From Apostichopus japonicus (taxonomy: Eukaryota > Echinodermata > Holothuroidea > Aspidochirotida > Stichopodidae), in contig NC_092580.1 of assembly GCF_037975245.1 (NCBI RefSeq), forward strand, positions 15,115,001-15,152,500: a DNA stretch of 37,500 nucleotides, written 5' to 3'. This document shows positions 36,337 to 37,500 of this stretch, piece by piece (positions within the stretch are counted from its first letter, which is position 1; the number at the start of each line of letters is the position of its first letter). The translations under genes were made by a program, and so were the position numbers. A model generated the notes under the pieces. The model saw only the letters and a program-made list of their open reading frames with translations, made no database searches and was not told where the DNA came from.

Positions 36337-37500
36337 GTCTATACTATTCTGACTGAGAGACAACATATTACACGTTACATATTACTTGTAATACTTAAGT
36401 AAAAGTTTACATGAAGCCACGTAAGTCTTAAATACAGACTCATGCATCTGTATGCTGGTTGATTGTTGATTTCACGGTAATCTATTTTACTTGAACTTAC
36501 GTAATTTTAGTCATCATTCCTAAACAAAAAACATCCTCTTCATCTCATGTCAGTACAGTTGCTTTCATTCCTGGTCTCATATGCCTTTATAGTTTCCATC
36601 GATTGTAGTTAGCCCTATATAACTTTGCTGGTATAGTTTCGTTGTCTATATGTGACTGCTACAGAAATCGAAACATCCCAAGAAAAACAGGACAACGATA
36701 GGCTAAATTCCTCCTGTCGATCTCATAATTCATATACTATATTTATCGTCAAATTATTGTAAGTATAATAAAGAATCGCCACATTTTTCGTCCGCTGTTT
36801 CTCCCACCAAAAAGAGGCAAACAGGCAACAACAAAAAAGTTGAATCAAAATAACACGCGTTTTGAATTAGTTCAATTAAAAGTGGCATTAATTGAATGCG
36901 TTAATCACGATAAACATTCTGTATATAAATTCCTGTTTAAACATATCTTCACGGAGCTTGTGAACTGTAGTTGACAGGAGGCTATACACTTCAATGTATT
37001 CCGTGCATTTAGTACTGCATGTATGTTTACATGTACAGACAGAAGCATCACGGTATATACAATGCTATAAACTGAACCAAAGTACGCTCAAAGGCCATTA
37101 TTAAGATCCACCTATACTATACAACGCTAAGTTGACTTCTCTCTTACCGCCTCTTCATTATGTATTATGATATCTATATATATTGACATATGTTGATAAC
37201 CGATCCCTCATTTTCTTTTGTTATCTAGACCTGTTATGTACACATTGAGACGAAATTAATAACGGTACTTAGGCAAAAGTATTTACGAGAGTCATGGTAT
37301 ACTCGACTATACAATACAAATAAAAGTGTTGTACTTTTGTCAATAATCGCGATATACAGTTTTGGGGGAAGGAAATTATTACGTATAGTTATTACTAGAC
37401 TATATAGTTGGCTATTGGATTTAAGACATCGAAGCGATGGTACTCTAACGGAGTACAATTAGACATATTTGATTCAGTGTAACATAAGAATAATAGTCTC
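36337..37500. other. Intergenic, nothing recognised
   Basis: Ordinary AT-rich sequence to the window end. Short frames only, none recognisable. Confidence 0.5.

Overview
This is a gene-poor, AT-rich stretch of animal nuclear DNA. One protein-coding gene can be supported in 37.5 kb. It is an intronless 668-codon open frame on the minus strand (27241-29247) for a seven-transmembrane receptor of the histamine H1 type. The eukaryotic origin follows from this receptor, a tRNA-derived SINE, hAT-type MITEs with 8-bp target duplications, a predicted splice acceptor, and very dense (TA)n microsatellites. An H1-type receptor with this repeat load suggests a marine deuterostome invertebrate. An echinoderm is my best guess, but that is inference and not something I can read directly.

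Layout. 1-4100: two related short hAT-like MITEs (129-529 and 3744-4040), a partial hAT end (about 740-896), and (TA)n tracts at 1909-2331 and 3210-3265. 4860-5400: low-complexity GTAT-rich DNA enclosing a degenerate minisatellite with a period of about 24 bp. 5400-12490: mostly featureless, with (TA)n arrays (6321-6489, 9208-9489) and a tRNA-derived SINE (about 10632-10962). 12490-12826: a degenerate GAT/GGT-rich repeat. 16985-17357: a MITE with perfect 8-bp target duplications. 18997-19236: a probable hAT-like relic. 19908-20642: a 216-bp palindrome between two very long (TA)n arrays. 24698-24973: a second foldback, with (TA)n at its centre.

The receptor transcript reads leftward. A strong acceptor (AG at 29374-29375) suggests a 5'UTR intron, and an AATAAA at 27024-27029 is a plausible polyadenylation signal. 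This would give one coding exon with a 3'UTR of about 0.2 kb that carries a short (TA)n. To the right, 33367-34226 is a 94-bp tandem array. It decays into diverged copies out to about 35.3 kb and is broken by two hAT-like MITEs (34921-35197 and 35315-35652). A further hAT-like element lies at 35718-36336.

I see no operon-like organisation, CRISPR, viral genes, reverse transcriptase, transposase, rRNA or canonical tRNA gene. The receptor would act alone as a Gq-type amine receptor at the cell surface. The rest is non-autonomous repeats and unannotatable intergenic DNA. I found no evidence of a wholly new biological system. The most unusual structures are the palindromes nested with (TA)n arrays and the decaying 94-bp satellite.
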